From Fulvivirga marina (GTDB lineage Bacteria > Bacteroidota > Bacteroidia > Cytophagales > Cyclobacteriaceae): 64,000 nucleotides of DNA. The notes below the pieces were generated by a model. That model did not search any database and was not told where the DNA came from. It saw only the letters and a program-made list of their open reading frames with translations. Below, one piece after another: positions 29,201-35,624 of the stretch. The stretch lies in assembly GCF_016775155.1 (NCBI RefSeq), contig NZ_JAEUGD010000066.1, forward strand, positions 532,833 to 596,832, given 5' to 3'. Each line of letters starts with the position of its first letter. Position 1 is the first letter of the stretch. Made by a program: the position numbers and the translations under genes.

Positions 29201-31534
29201 CAACAGCAGGCGTTGTTGTGGATCTGTATTCCGTGCTTCACGAGGGGAAATCCGGAAAAAGTCTGCATCAAACTTATCTACATCCTGAATGAATCCTCCT
29301 TTAAATACTGGGGATTCCTGATCAATTTCTTTTAACCACTGCTTTATTTCGCTATCTCTCCAACGTTCTTCAGAGGCTTTCTCTACTCCAAACTTACCTT
29401 GATATAGCAGAGAACTATAGGATTTGATATCCGGTGCACCTGGAAACCTACACTCGGCTCCAATGATAGCAACGTACTCATTTTCCTTGAGTGAATGATT
29501 CCGACTTACTCCTTGGTTATTGCTCTGGTTTTCCGCTAAATGAACGGCAATCTTCTCTATGGTCGGAAAGTCGTAAATGAGTGTAGGGTTGATTTCCCTG
29601 TTCAGATGGGTGCTCAATTCATTGGAGATCTCCACTGCGGCCATTGAATCAGACCCATATTCGCTTAACGGACGTTGAATATCAATGCTTTCTTTATTGA
29701 TGTGCAACGCTTTTGAAATAAGGTTAACCAATAAGTCGGTTACTTCTCTTCTAGATAGACCGGAGATTGAGTTCTCAACCGGTTTATTGTTACTTTCTGT
29801 GCCTAAATCATCACCATCCTTTTTCCATGCCCCTATAAGTGATAACTTCTCTTCACGATAGTCCTGAAGGCAGGCATAGCGCTTCAATTTACCACTAGAA
29901 GTTTTAGGGAGCGTCATGGGTTTTACCAGGCTGATGGCATCCACATCCAGATCGTGATATTTTCTTACAGCATTTCTTATGGTGCTGCAAACTTCCTGAA
30001 CATCAAGTGACCGGATAGCAGTTCTTTTAACTTCGGCCAAAACTACCAAAAACTCCCTGCCTTCTAGGGAATAGGATAAAACGGCAATTCCTAAAGGGTT
30101 TAAACATTGATCAGACTGCTCTACTGTCAGCTCGATGTCTGGCGGATAAAAATTTCTGCCTCTAATAATGATCAAGTCCTTTAAGCGCCCTGTAATATAA
30201 AGTTCTCCTTCAAATACAAAGCCTAAATCACCGGTTCGAAGAAATGGCCCCTCCCCAGTCTCTGATATATGAGCATCAAATATTTTTTCGGTCAGTTTTT
30301 CCTGCTTCCAATAGCCTTGTGCAACACTATCACCTGACACCCAAATTTCCCCTACCTGCAGTTCATCTACCCTGCGGCAGGTTGAGGGATCAACAATTGA
30401 AACTTTGCTATCACCGTCGACGGTTCCGTTGCTAACAAAAGTACTAGTGTATTTGCCTATACTAGAAGTAGCCTGCACTACGTCTCCGGTTTCCAATGAA
30501 CGACCATCAACTTCTATGCTTCCTGGCTTTTTCCTTTCACCGGAAATAAATAAAGTATTCTCGGCCATCCCATAGCAGGGTAGGAAAGACTCATATCTGA
30601 AGCCCGCTGCAGCAAACTTGTCCGTAAAACGGCTCACTGTAGAGGCTTTCACCGGTTCGGCTCCATTATATGCAACTTTCCAGCAACTTAGATCCAGGGA
30701 AGATATATCCTCTTCAGAAACTTTTTCAATACAAAGGTCATAAGCAAAATTAGGCCCTCCTGTTATTTCTGCTCTATATTTCGAAATTGCTTTTAGCCAC
30801 TTGATCGGCTTTTGCAAAAATGACATAGGTGGCAGTAAAATCAGCTTAGCACCAATTGAAATAGAACCCAGTAGATTTCCTATCAACCCCATATCGTGAT
30901 GGAAAGGCAACCAGCTTACTGCTACGGTACCCTTGGAGATCTGAAAAATATTGTTGATAGCCTTTACATTGTGTACCACGTTCCCATGACTAACCATGAC
31001 CCCTTTAGGGGCGCTGGTTGAACCTGAAGTATACTGAATGAAGGCCAGATCGTCAGGGTTTATTTCCCCAACTTTCCATTTTGATGCTTTTTCAATGTCC
31101 AGCTCCTCAATGGTAACTACCGGAAGATTTGCCAGGACCTTATAATGTTTATTTTTAGAAAGGGACTGAAACCCTTGGTTATTAGTTAAAATACATTTTA
31201 CATCTGCATCTTTTATTACGCGCTGCATAGCCTCCAGTGGCTTATTCTGACTTGGAAGCGGAAATGGAAGAGCAATCGCTCTGGCGTACATGCAGCCAAC
31301 AAAAGCAACAATAAAATCTAAACTAGAGGGAAAGGGCAATAACACAGAAGAGCCTTCCAGACCCTTTTCCTGTAATTGGACCGCCAAGGCCCTGGCTCTG
31401 GTATCCAATTCTTCAAAAGAAAGGACACCTGATTCATTGGCGCCATCCTTTAAAAAAATGAATGCCGTAGCATCAGGGCTACTCTCAGCCTGCGATCTAG
31501 CTATATCTATAAAAGATGTAAAAGTATTTTTCAC
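20276..31534 (-). CDS. Hybrid PKS-NRPS loading megasynthase: FAAL-ACP-KS-AT-ACP-AMT-C-A-PCP-C
   Basis: 3752 residues, GTG start; an in-frame TAA three codons upstream excludes a longer protein. Order: fatty acyl-AMP ligase (1-570; YTSGSTSAPKG near 168, LPFHHDMGLIG), ACP1 (YGSDSM near 628), KS (DTACSSSL near 855, HGSGT near 990, NIGHL near 1029), AT (GHSVGE near 1307, HAFHS near 1409, the malonyl-type motif), ACP2 (MGADSL near 1617), a helical linker near 1711, a class III PLP aminotransferase (FDEIITGFR near 2025, Lys near 2051), C (HHIILDG near 2377), A (YTSGTTGNPKG near 2850), PCP (GGNSLKA near 3238) and a closing C (HHIVSDG near 3429). It should load a fatty acid, extend it by malonate, transaminate the beta-keto group and couple the beta-amino acyl chain to the first amino acid. 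No ketoreductase is present, as expected for this logic. The A pocket has D-S-R at 235/236/239; the substrate is not assigned. Confidence 0.96.
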   Translation of the reverse strand: MKNTFTSFIDIARSQAESSPDATAFIFLKDGANESGVLSFEELDTRARALAVQLQEKGLEGSSVLLPFPSSLDFIVAFVGCMYARAIALPFPLPSQNKPLEAMQRVIKDADVKCILTNNQGFQSLSKNKHYKVLANLPVVTIEELDIEKASKWKVGEINPDDLAFIQYTSGSTSAPKGVMVSHGNVVHNVKAINNIFQISKGTVAVSWLPFHHDMGLIGNLLGSISIGAKLILLPPMSFLQKPIKWLKAISKYRAEITGGPNFAYDLCIEKVSEEDISSLDLSCWKVAYNGAEPVKASTVSRFTDKFAAAGFRYESFLPCYGMAENTLFISGERKKPGSIEVDGRSLETGDVVQATSSIGKYTSTFVSNGTVDGDSKVSIVDPSTCRRVDELQVGEIWVSGDSVAQGYWKQEKLTEKIFDAHISETGEGPFLRTGDLGFVFEGELYITGRLKDLIIIRGRNFYPPDIELTVEQSDQCLNPLGIAVLSYSLEGREFLVVLAEVKRTAIRSLDVQEVCSTIRNAVRKYHDLDVDAISLVKPMTLPKTSSGKLKRYACLQDYREEKLSLIGAWKKDGDDLGTESNNKPVENSISGLSRREVTDLLVNLISKALHINKESIDIQRPLSEYGSDSMAAVEISNELSTHLNREINPTLIYDFPTIEKIAVHLAENQSNNQGVSRNHSLKENEYVAIIGAECRFPGAPDIKSYSSLLYQGKFGVEKASEERWRDSEIKQWLKEIDQESPVFKGGFIQDVDKFDADFFRISPREARNTDPQQRLLLEVGWHALENAGIPPLSLSGKKVGVFVGVSSNDYAHLQPWEADNIEPYSGTGNALSVVANRLSYFLDINGPSMSVDTACSSSLVAIHQACHSLIDQSSDMVLAGGVNLVLNPKVSAVFDEAGMLSKDGKCKTMDATADGYVRGEGCGVVILKRLSDALNDGDIIQAIIKGTAVNHDGRSNGLTAPNGPAQKKVITDALRNAKVSVDDVGYFELHGSGTPLGDPIEVNSLVSLIQEQGSKAAKHWLGAAKANIGHLESAAGIAGLIKSVILLNKKQIPPQINFSQLNPNISLQDLPIEIAKKIEPWHTAENHKRIAGVSSFGFGGTNAHVIVEEYSREIKKSTADLHERGEHLMCLSAATEPALRQLVEKYLTYLSNDEYDFADIAHSANNGRSHLSCRLIVRATNTREAVGRLQSYLNSETHIPGVEYADISLKPEPRVAFLFTGQGAQYFGMGKQLFETNAYFREIITTCDHLLKDKFDLPLIEILYAGGDEDKIHETANTQPALFAVEYALARLWESWGVVPDVVIGHSVGEYVAACIAGVFSLEDGLMLTAARGKLMQELPSGGKMISVFTSAEEVRGEIENYDDKISIAAINSADQVVLSGDGKLLAEICQSLEAKGHKTVELNVLHAFHSPLMAPMLDDFQQIASQVQYRKSQIPVISNVSGKLAGEEMSTPSYWVNHILAPVDFHEGLKTLAAQKCEVYLEVGPKPVLTPLAIQSDADSGRSHLYSLKPGATEWESLLTTLSKLHTSNSPISWEDFDQCYNRRRVVLPTYQFQRKSYWHSNHSQPQQPMAEPVTEFDTHLKKEEILKSIKTLIAENLEMDISEINDQKSFLDMGADSLVLVKIIQTIEKQYNINITIRQFFEELHNIQSLAGYIYRNLPQEVKNASVVREETNHAAYAYDPDAAKKQLQGAASMAQSNGHDESLEGIIQKQLDVFALQLKLLESRGMSNGASSITPLPATAPKAENTSAQASKKVKFKAVKLEEDRPLTSKQETFIKEFQAKYSQKTQKSKDYAQQYRKPLVDWINSIDFRLSLKELQYPIVSKGSEGAYFQDIDGNDYIDLAVGYGVNFFGNNPPFLKDALRQQLEEGYELATQSDLAGEIAELLIELTGVERVVLSNTGTEAVMAALRIARAKSGRNKIVIFTGSYHGTFDGILGLPDGTDANAVPIAIGTTPNMVNDVIMLPYGSESSLEFIEQHAHELAAVMAEPVQSRNPGVQPGKFLKRLREVTKKNAVALIFDEIITGFRIQQGGAQAYFGVKADIVLYGKVVGGGMPIGIIAGDAAYLNHIDGGMWQFGDDSYPETEMTFFGGTFCKHPLALATTRATLLKIKNEGETIYPRVNGLTEKFASEVNEFFTRLEIPIKVVHFGSVFRFESFGKYAALLQPIEMDLFFYLLIAKGVFTWERRICFFSVAHTESDVQAVIKAVKESIQELQQGGFFPESRQFDENEEQTASDVVKTFPLCEAQKQLWILAQMDGDMASVVYNFSSGLALSGPVNMANLKRAMELLIDRHEALRTSIDSKGDVQHVKRRSDVDLPVTDLSDHKEESADKAFQVWNRAENRIPFDLVNEPLFRCHLVKMSNEEHVLSLTVHHIILDGLSVSLMLGEMIEIYSALCEGRAPKLEVAMQYSDFLELRENDRDSDEWKHAETYWLQKFANDYPVLYLPTDRERPLVRTYQGNKLSAKYGKELVDQVRQLSVKQNSTLFMTLFSVYSVLIHKLSDQDDLVIGVPETGRVYDNSQTVVGYCSRLLPVRLAFDQSQSFEEYLKCTRSTLLEGFENSRYPYADLINELTKKADLNKRPLVSATFNMEPVSRLPKVFELETKILSTTQDFSPYDLNLNVIDEQGEITIEWIYNTDIFAEETVHKFMDYFKNLIEGIISQPDAEIDSLSLLSSTERQALLKDESLQSVPQECIHELFEAQVVKTPHRKAITDGQQSLTYSILNEKANQLSFYLQKKGVKQGDMVGIFMNRSVDAVISMLAILKTGAAYVALDTANPASRLLYILNDVEPKILLASSQLIDRLPEYDVEAILIDQEWKVIAEEKITNPELEISNTGLAYLVYTSGTTGNPKGVMTKHLGAVNYLQYLISEYRLTDVDIALQLASLSFDSSVRDIMAPLVSGASLVMPEDNRDFPALLKHISDHDVTLILSTVPSMLNGLLATIPTLDWHNESVRLILVSGEALHAKTAEKVKETFGKGTLLVNQYGPTECTMTSTFYKVGDLPKDRDNVLIGKPIPNAQVYILQGDELSPEGVPGEICIGGWGLANGYWRKSELTEKAFVSNLLDTSRNSKLYRTGDKGRWLNGELEFLGRIDNQVKIRGFRVELGEVEGALLKHPGISSCATLMVQDNEGGQDLYAYMVSENQELTVDELVSFLQNQLPEYAIPSKFITIDELPLTINGKLDRVALLDIGSELEGNKNEPVTDEEENLLAIFRQLLDKENIGIHDDFFKIGGNSLKAILLIKRVYEKYNKRFSVKDLYTNRTIHKLSLLLIDADSADTVEIKALPEKDSYDLSHAQNALWLMDQFEDGQVAYNVAGMLTYNEELDTQALVQAFEELVRRHESLRTVFILDDDRAKQKILPFEETGFKVQFKDLSELDEETIQRTIDEEKIEKPYRLDKGPLLRVKLLKISHTKYIILCSTHHIVSDGWSMNVLLNEVFLRYSAIKDNKALTLEPLRIHYKDYAAWLNAQLTGEKLEKYRTFWKEYFEGTISPLELPVDKKRPEHPTFKGDVISFKVDEKLTQKILALGNKNDATLFTTLMSLVNVLLYRYSGQGDIVIGIPMAGRDQKELEDQIGFYINLVAFRSVFNQDQAVDDFLAETQKNIIDVQQHALYPFAMLTDDLEKSNKLKGTGLFNVMVQMQDTHQTLKNNEYTDYIRENVMETNIDISKYDLTFNFTQSKSEIIIDVEYNTDLFFTSTIEKLRDDFIFILEKACEDSAIKISSQELLPLGENTDVLNEFLKPLDEI

Positions 31535-31808
31535 AAAGATTTATTGATTATTTGAATCTTTATATCAACACTGATGATGATCGTACAAATCACGGATGCT
31601 TTAGTATGCAAAGCCCTCAATTTGACTTGTAATAAAATGCAGCTTATTCATAGCCTGTCCCTTAGTTTAAGGGGTTTGAAAGGATACAGCTCCGCTAAGC
31701 CCAGTCACATTTGTAACCTTCCAGAAAGTAAAAATTATGATGTAATATTTGTCATGAAAGTGTCATCAAAATGACAACACCCTTAAATACCTCAGTCTAT
31801 CAGATTTG
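31535..31808 (-). promoter_or_regulatory. Leader between the NusG-like gene and the megasynthase, with small hairpins
   Basis: This 274-base spacer has no open frame worth calling. On the minus strand it can fold three small hairpins: TGTCAT/ATGACA at 31761-31776, CCCTTA/TAAGGG with a 3-base loop at 31659-31673, and GCTTT/AAAGC at 31598-31614. None is followed by a U-run, so they do not look like terminators. No TAnnTTTG box is seen, so the megasynthase may be read from upstream of the NusG-like gene. Specialised NusG proteins are known to act on leader RNA elements; assigning that role to these hairpins is inference. Confidence 0.4.
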
Positions 31809-32336
31809 TTAAACTGCCTGCTCCAACCTACCCACTTTTTCAAGATCGCAGGGAGCAATGTCAACTAAAACAGATTGCTTCATTATACTTATCTGAATAG
31901 CTAATCTGCTTTTCCCTTTCTTTTCAACCAAAACTCCTTCAGTCTCCGACAATGGCCCACGAATCACCCTCACTATATCGCCCTCAGTAAAAAGCTCATT
32001 GGTAACTTCGACATCATGATTGATCAATTTTCTAATAGAATCAACAGTGGCATTGGAAACGGTCACTGGTCGACCTTCACTGGAAATGAACTTGACAATT
32101 CCGTTCACTTTTAAAACCTTCCAAAGGTTTTTTATAGCTACTCTAACAAAGATGTAGTTAGGAAATAAAGGCACTTCTACCTTACGCTTGCGGTCACTCC
32201 ATTGCCTTATTTTCTTTTGAAGGGGCAGAAAAGACTCAATGCCTTTTCTTTGGAACTCCTTTTGCACCTTCTTTTCATACTGGGAATATGTATAAACTAC
32301 CTGCCAGCAGGATGGTTTAACAGATGGGGTCTCCAT
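31809..32336 (-). CDS. Specialised NusG-family transcription antiterminator (UpxY/LoaP-like)
   Basis: 175 residues. Residues 9-115 fit the NusG N-terminal domain (W-Q-V-V-Y-T-Y-S at the start, F-L-P-L and F-P-N-Y-I-F-V in the middle), which binds RNA polymerase; residues 120-172 fit a KOW domain (G-D-I-V-R-V-I-R-G-P-L, then G-V-L-V-E). Core NusG is usually encoded beside ribosomal protein genes; this one heads a gene cluster of over 30 kb on the same strand. That matches the specialised paralogues UpxY (capsule operons of Bacteroides) and LoaP (polyketide operons of Bacillus), which let polymerase read through long operons. It is therefore the likely pathway-specific regulator. A hairpin sits directly before its start codon. 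Confidence 0.9.
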   Translation of the reverse strand: METPSVKPSCWQVVYTYSQYEKKVQKEFQRKGIESFLPLQKKIRQWSDRKRKVEVPLFPNYIFVRVAIKNLWKVLKVNGIVKFISSEGRPVTVSNATVDSIRKLINHDVEVTNELFTEGDIVRVIRGPLSETEGVLVEKKGKSRLAIQISIMKQSVLVDIAPCDLEKVGRLEQAV

Positions 32337-32340
32337 ATTT

Positions 32341-32376
32341 TTAAGTAAGTTTTGGTTGGTTGGTTGGTTTACTTAA
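32341..32376 (-). promoter_or_regulatory. 5' UTR hairpin with tetranucleotide-repeat loop before the NusG-like gene
   Basis: Perfect 8-base inverted repeat TTAAGTAA/TTACTTAA separated by 20 bases that consist mostly of four ACCA/AACC units on the transcribed strand. The hairpin ends four bases before the ATG at 32336, so it could block ribosome entry or bind a protein. The repeat number could vary by slippage. The role is inference; the repeat itself is seen directly. Confidence 0.5.
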
Positions 32377-32818
32377 TGGCTCAATGATAAGGATTATTTG
32401 AAAAACATACAATATGGTTATATTATTTTTTCCAGATAAAACTGTTATCTACCTTGGGTACTAATCGTTAATACTTTATATGCTTTCAACTCAATTCATA
32501 AGCTCTAAACAATTTTTTCCTAAAAAATCAAAAAAAACATCAATCAAAAGTTCAATACGAACCTTTGATGCTTACGTTTAACATAAATTTAGGTTACTGA
32601 AAATTGGTAAATAGGGCCCCTAACCAGTAAAATTTAACATTAATTTAATGTTATAATGAGTCCAAATCTTACTTCAAACCAAAAAACAGCAGCCCCTGAA
32701 CCTGACAAAACAAGCTCAATATAAAATCATTATTAATACTAATTAAAGTTGTTTAAAACATATATAAACACGATAATCAATAAAAATTAAAGTGAAATAA
32801 TGTTAAATAAACAATAGC
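32377..32818. other. Gene-free AT-rich region upstream of the biosynthetic locus
   Basis: About 440 bases without a credible gene. It contains a perfect palindrome at 32635-32653 (TAACATTAA, one base, TTAATGTTA), which has the form of a dimeric regulator site, and a GC-rich patch TAGGGCCCCTA near 32613 flanked by TTACTG/CAGTAA. The promoter of the NusG-like gene is expected here on the minus strand, but no exact TAnnTTTG box is present. Confidence 0.4.
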
Positions 32819-34750
32819 TTAAGGAAAACTAATATTGACCATCCCCTCCGAAGTAACAGGTTCCATACCATGCAGGTAAGCCGGTATCCATTCGGGCCCC
32901 TCTTTAAGTAGCCTTTCTGCTTCTTCTTCACACCCATAACCCAAATGGTTTAAAAACCGCACATCACTGATGGTGCCGTCTATATGAACAGTAAAAACTA
33001 CTTCCAGATCTCCGGAAATATTATTTTTACGGGCTTCGGCCGGGTAAATTTTATGAGAGTCAATATAATCCAGAAAAGCATCGGCTCCTCCTTCGGCATG
33101 AGGAATAAATGTACTCATGTCATAATCGAATCTTTCACCTTTCAAAGAAACTGCTCTACCATACACCAGTCTACCATCCCTATAAAACTCCTTATAATAT
33201 GGCTTCCCATTTCGATGATACCCATAAGCCTCCCCCTCTATCCTCCCCTCAACATAGTTTTCATATGAAGCAACAATGCCATTAGTATACTTGTGCGTGT
33301 CTTCTCCATTACCCTGAACCACCATGGGGTTACCCAACGAATCCCAGGTATTGATAGTATATGCCCGATCCTGGTACCTTATCTCTGATGACAGAGTACC
33401 CGTTTCATAAAAATATTGCCATTTACCTACTTTATACTCTTTTTTGTATCTGCCTGCAGCAGAATAAGTATCATTCTTATTATAATAGATAAAAACCCCA
33501 TCCCTAAGATTCTGGCTATATTTTCCTTTCATTTGTATTTTGCCATTTTTGTAGTAATCGCGAACGTAGCCATCCCACCTTCCCAAACTATCTTTATAGC
33601 CTCTTCTATAATAATGGTGTTTCCAGATAGGACATTCATTCCATAAACTATCGTAATACACTTCAACGACTTCCCGAACCGGTGAGTCTTGTATTTTTGC
33701 TGAATCCGGGACTGTTTTTAAAGGGCGATTATAATTGAGTACATATTGCAAAGGGGGGCTACTATCCATTTTAGCTCTTACAAAATCCAGACTATCCATG
33801 TAGATATAAGACTCTTCTCTGAGGATGGTCAAAATAAAGCTGATTTCCTCTTTTTTCCATTCAGTATAATTTTCGAGGATCTGTCTGTCACTCTCTAATG
33901 CGGCGGGAATAACAGGCAAGGCATCTATTTCCTGTCTCACGGTATCCCATTCAAGGAGTAGCTCACCCAGGTTATTCGCCATGACAGAATCTGAAGCGTA
34001 ACGGGCATTCATTTTGTCTACAGTCATATTATCCGTTTCCATAAATACTTGAAACATATCAAAATACTGTACTTTTGAGCGAGGAATATTTTGATAGGCC
34101 AAGTAAATAAGTGCAAGCGAAACCACAAGTATTAACGGGTAGATACGATGAGTTCGCTGTGTATTAAAAATAACGTCTCCCAAGCCAATAACTATTCCTG
34201 CACCAAGACCTCCAAAATGTGCTTCATTATCAAAATTAGCCTGAGTACCAATAACGGTAAAGACAGCTATATATAAAGCAAACCCCAAAAATGATTTGAT
34301 CACCGCCGATTTGTCTTCCCAATCATGGGCAAGTACCTGCACAATATAAAAACCATAAATACCAAAGATAGCCCCACTAGCACCTGCACTGACTTCATAT
34401 AAATTGTAATACCCGCTAACCAATCCTGCCGACAGACCAGAAACCAGATAGGAAACAATGAATACTCTATGCCCAAACTTAGATTCAATATGAGACCCCA
34501 GACTATATAGGGTAAACATGTTTACAAGAAGGTGCAAAAAGCCTATATGAAGAAACATGCTGGTTATCAACCTCCACCATTCATCCTTGAAAGTATAGGG
34601 ATAAAAGTTTGCGCCCCAATCAAGAAGATCATAAATATTCAGCGTGCTATAACCTAAAAATATCATCGCACCAAAAACTGAAATATTGATCACCAACAGC
34701 AGATAGGTAATCCAGGGATATTTCTTAAAAAGGGATACACTTCTAGTCAT
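32819..34750 (-). CDS. Rhomboid-family protease fused to YwqK/MORN repeats and a TonB C-terminal domain
   Basis: 643 residues. Residues 10-220 are a six-helix rhomboid domain: W-W-R-L-I-T and H-I-G-F-L-H-L-L-V-N, catalytic Ser near 127 in GASGAIFG and His near 175 in E-A-H-F-G-G-L-G-A-G. Rhomboids cleave transmembrane segments within the membrane. Residues 225-370 are a soluble linker. Residues 370-540 carry YwqK/MORN-type repeats (for example D-Y-Y-K-N-G-K, Y-F-Y-E-T-G-T, Y-H-R-N-G-K). The last 90 residues resemble the TonB C-terminal domain (Y-P-A-E-A-R-K, then G-Y-G-C-E-E-E-A). Rhomboid domains are common; this C-terminal attachment is unusual. The soluble part is very similar in layout to the protein at 45339-46271. 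Function of the fusion is unknown. Confidence 0.88.
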   Translation of the reverse strand: MTRSVSLFKKYPWITYLLLVINISVFGAMIFLGYSTLNIYDLLDWGANFYPYTFKDEWWRLITSMFLHIGFLHLLVNMFTLYSLGSHIESKFGHRVFIVSYLVSGLSAGLVSGYYNLYEVSAGASGAIFGIYGFYIVQVLAHDWEDKSAVIKSFLGFALYIAVFTVIGTQANFDNEAHFGGLGAGIVIGLGDVIFNTQRTHRIYPLILVVSLALIYLAYQNIPRSKVQYFDMFQVFMETDNMTVDKMNARYASDSVMANNLGELLLEWDTVRQEIDALPVIPAALESDRQILENYTEWKKEEISFILTILREESYIYMDSLDFVRAKMDSSPPLQYVLNYNRPLKTVPDSAKIQDSPVREVVEVYYDSLWNECPIWKHHYYRRGYKDSLGRWDGYVRDYYKNGKIQMKGKYSQNLRDGVFIYYNKNDTYSAAGRYKKEYKVGKWQYFYETGTLSSEIRYQDRAYTINTWDSLGNPMVVQGNGEDTHKYTNGIVASYENYVEGRIEGEAYGYHRNGKPYYKEFYRDGRLVYGRAVSLKGERFDYDMSTFIPHAEGGADAFLDYIDSHKIYPAEARKNNISGDLEVVFTVHIDGTISDVRFLNHLGYGCEEEAERLLKEGPEWIPAYLHGMEPVTSEGMVNISFP

Positions 34751-35056
34751 CTAAGCACAAAACTAGGAAATATGCTATTCTTTATACCTCTTTAAGTAAT
34801 CGCTTTCAAACACGATCAGACATATATCTGATTTCCTTCCCCTACAGCGTTACTTCTATGGGTATCCAGGTTTGCCTGATATTTTCCGCTTTGCATTATG
34901 TTGCTCTGTACTAATTTGGTGATATGGTGAGTCATCTGAGGTGTTTCAAACAGGTAATAACAGGTGTTATAAGGGCCTTTACATAAAAAAACAACACCCC
35001 TTTAGATCAGGTATTTCCAACCATTTACCTGTTCAATTAGCTACTCATCAAGGTCA
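34751..35056. other. Intergenic region with candidate promoter of the rhomboid fusion gene
   Basis: 306 bases without a gene. On the minus strand TAGTTTTG at 34758-34765 fits the TAnnTTTG -7 element and lies just before the ATG at 34750, which would give a nearly leaderless mRNA; no TTG is seen at the expected spacing. An inverted repeat ATCAGA/TCTGAT occurs at 34815-34832 and may be an operator. Otherwise nothing stands out. Confidence 0.35.
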
Positions 35057-35293
35057 TTATTTTTTAGTACCTCCAATACACCAAATGCAATCATGAACCC
35101 CTTCTTTGTGAGCCTTCTGCAGCGACTTACATGGTAAGTCGTCCCCATGTTTCATGATATCATTGATTTGGCAATTGGTTTTAACATTAAAAAGGTCATG
35201 CACTTCCTTCTTGGAGTTGTCAATCAAGTACCTTTCTCCATTCATGTGACCCCGATGAGTAATAAGTACGCTTCGTGCCTGTTCCATTTGCAA
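35057..35293 (-). CDS. Small conserved-looking protein with a CxxC motif
   Basis: 78 residues, not assigned to a named family. The sequence is hydrophilic, without signal peptide or membrane segment. Visible points: H-R-G-H-M-N-G-E-R-Y near residue 13, a Cys at 39-41 in T-N-C-Q-I-N, a Cys in L-P-C-K-S-L, and D-C-I-W-C-I-G-G near the C-terminus, which could bind a metal or form a disulfide. The composition is that of a real protein and there is no competing frame on the other strand. The neighbours do not indicate a role. Confidence 0.55.
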   Translation of the reverse strand: MQMEQARSVLITHRGHMNGERYLIDNSKKEVHDLFNVKTNCQINDIMKHGDDLPCKSLQKAHKEGVHDCIWCIGGTKK

Positions 35294-35624
35294 AAATTTG
35301 GGTTACTAATTAAAACAAATTAAAAAGCGGTTTTGTTGCTACACAATCCATTAAATGCGCTTAATAGCCCCCATTTAACCACCAACTTTTAGACATCAAA
35401 AGCTAGCTATAAAAAATATATTTTTTTTCACAAAAAAGTCTACCCGTGACACGAATTGCCCTTTCTTAAAAACGGAACAACTTTATCAAAATCAGTATTG
35501 GGTATTTTTACCTATAAAATTGAGTAAAATTACCCAATAGCCCCTCCTGATACACAATGGCCAGGGTTTTTAAAATAGAGTTTTATACCTTATATTTATT
35601 TATAAAACAAATTCCAGATCAAAT
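35294..35624. other. Divergent intergenic region with a strong inverted repeat
   Basis: 331 bases between divergent small genes. It holds no gene. The notable element is a near-perfect inverted repeat at 35496-35539: TATTGGGTA/TACCCAATA, then one mismatch, then TTTTAC/GTAAAA, giving 15 of 16 pairs around a 12-base loop. No U-run follows on either strand, so it is more likely a regulatory site or structured RNA than a terminator. Confidence 0.5.
35496..35539. repeat. 15-of-16 inverted repeat between divergent genes
   Basis: Arms 35496-35511 and 35524-35539 pair with a single T-T mismatch. It lies 85 bases before the lipoprotein gene at 35625 and about 200 bases from the start of the gene at 35293. 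It could serve as an operator for both or fold in the lipoprotein mRNA leader. Confidence 0.6.

Noticed and set aside
32352-32368. Possible CRISPR-like or satellite repeat from the GGTT units
   Set aside because: Only four tetranucleotide units without spacers; it is the loop of a hairpin.
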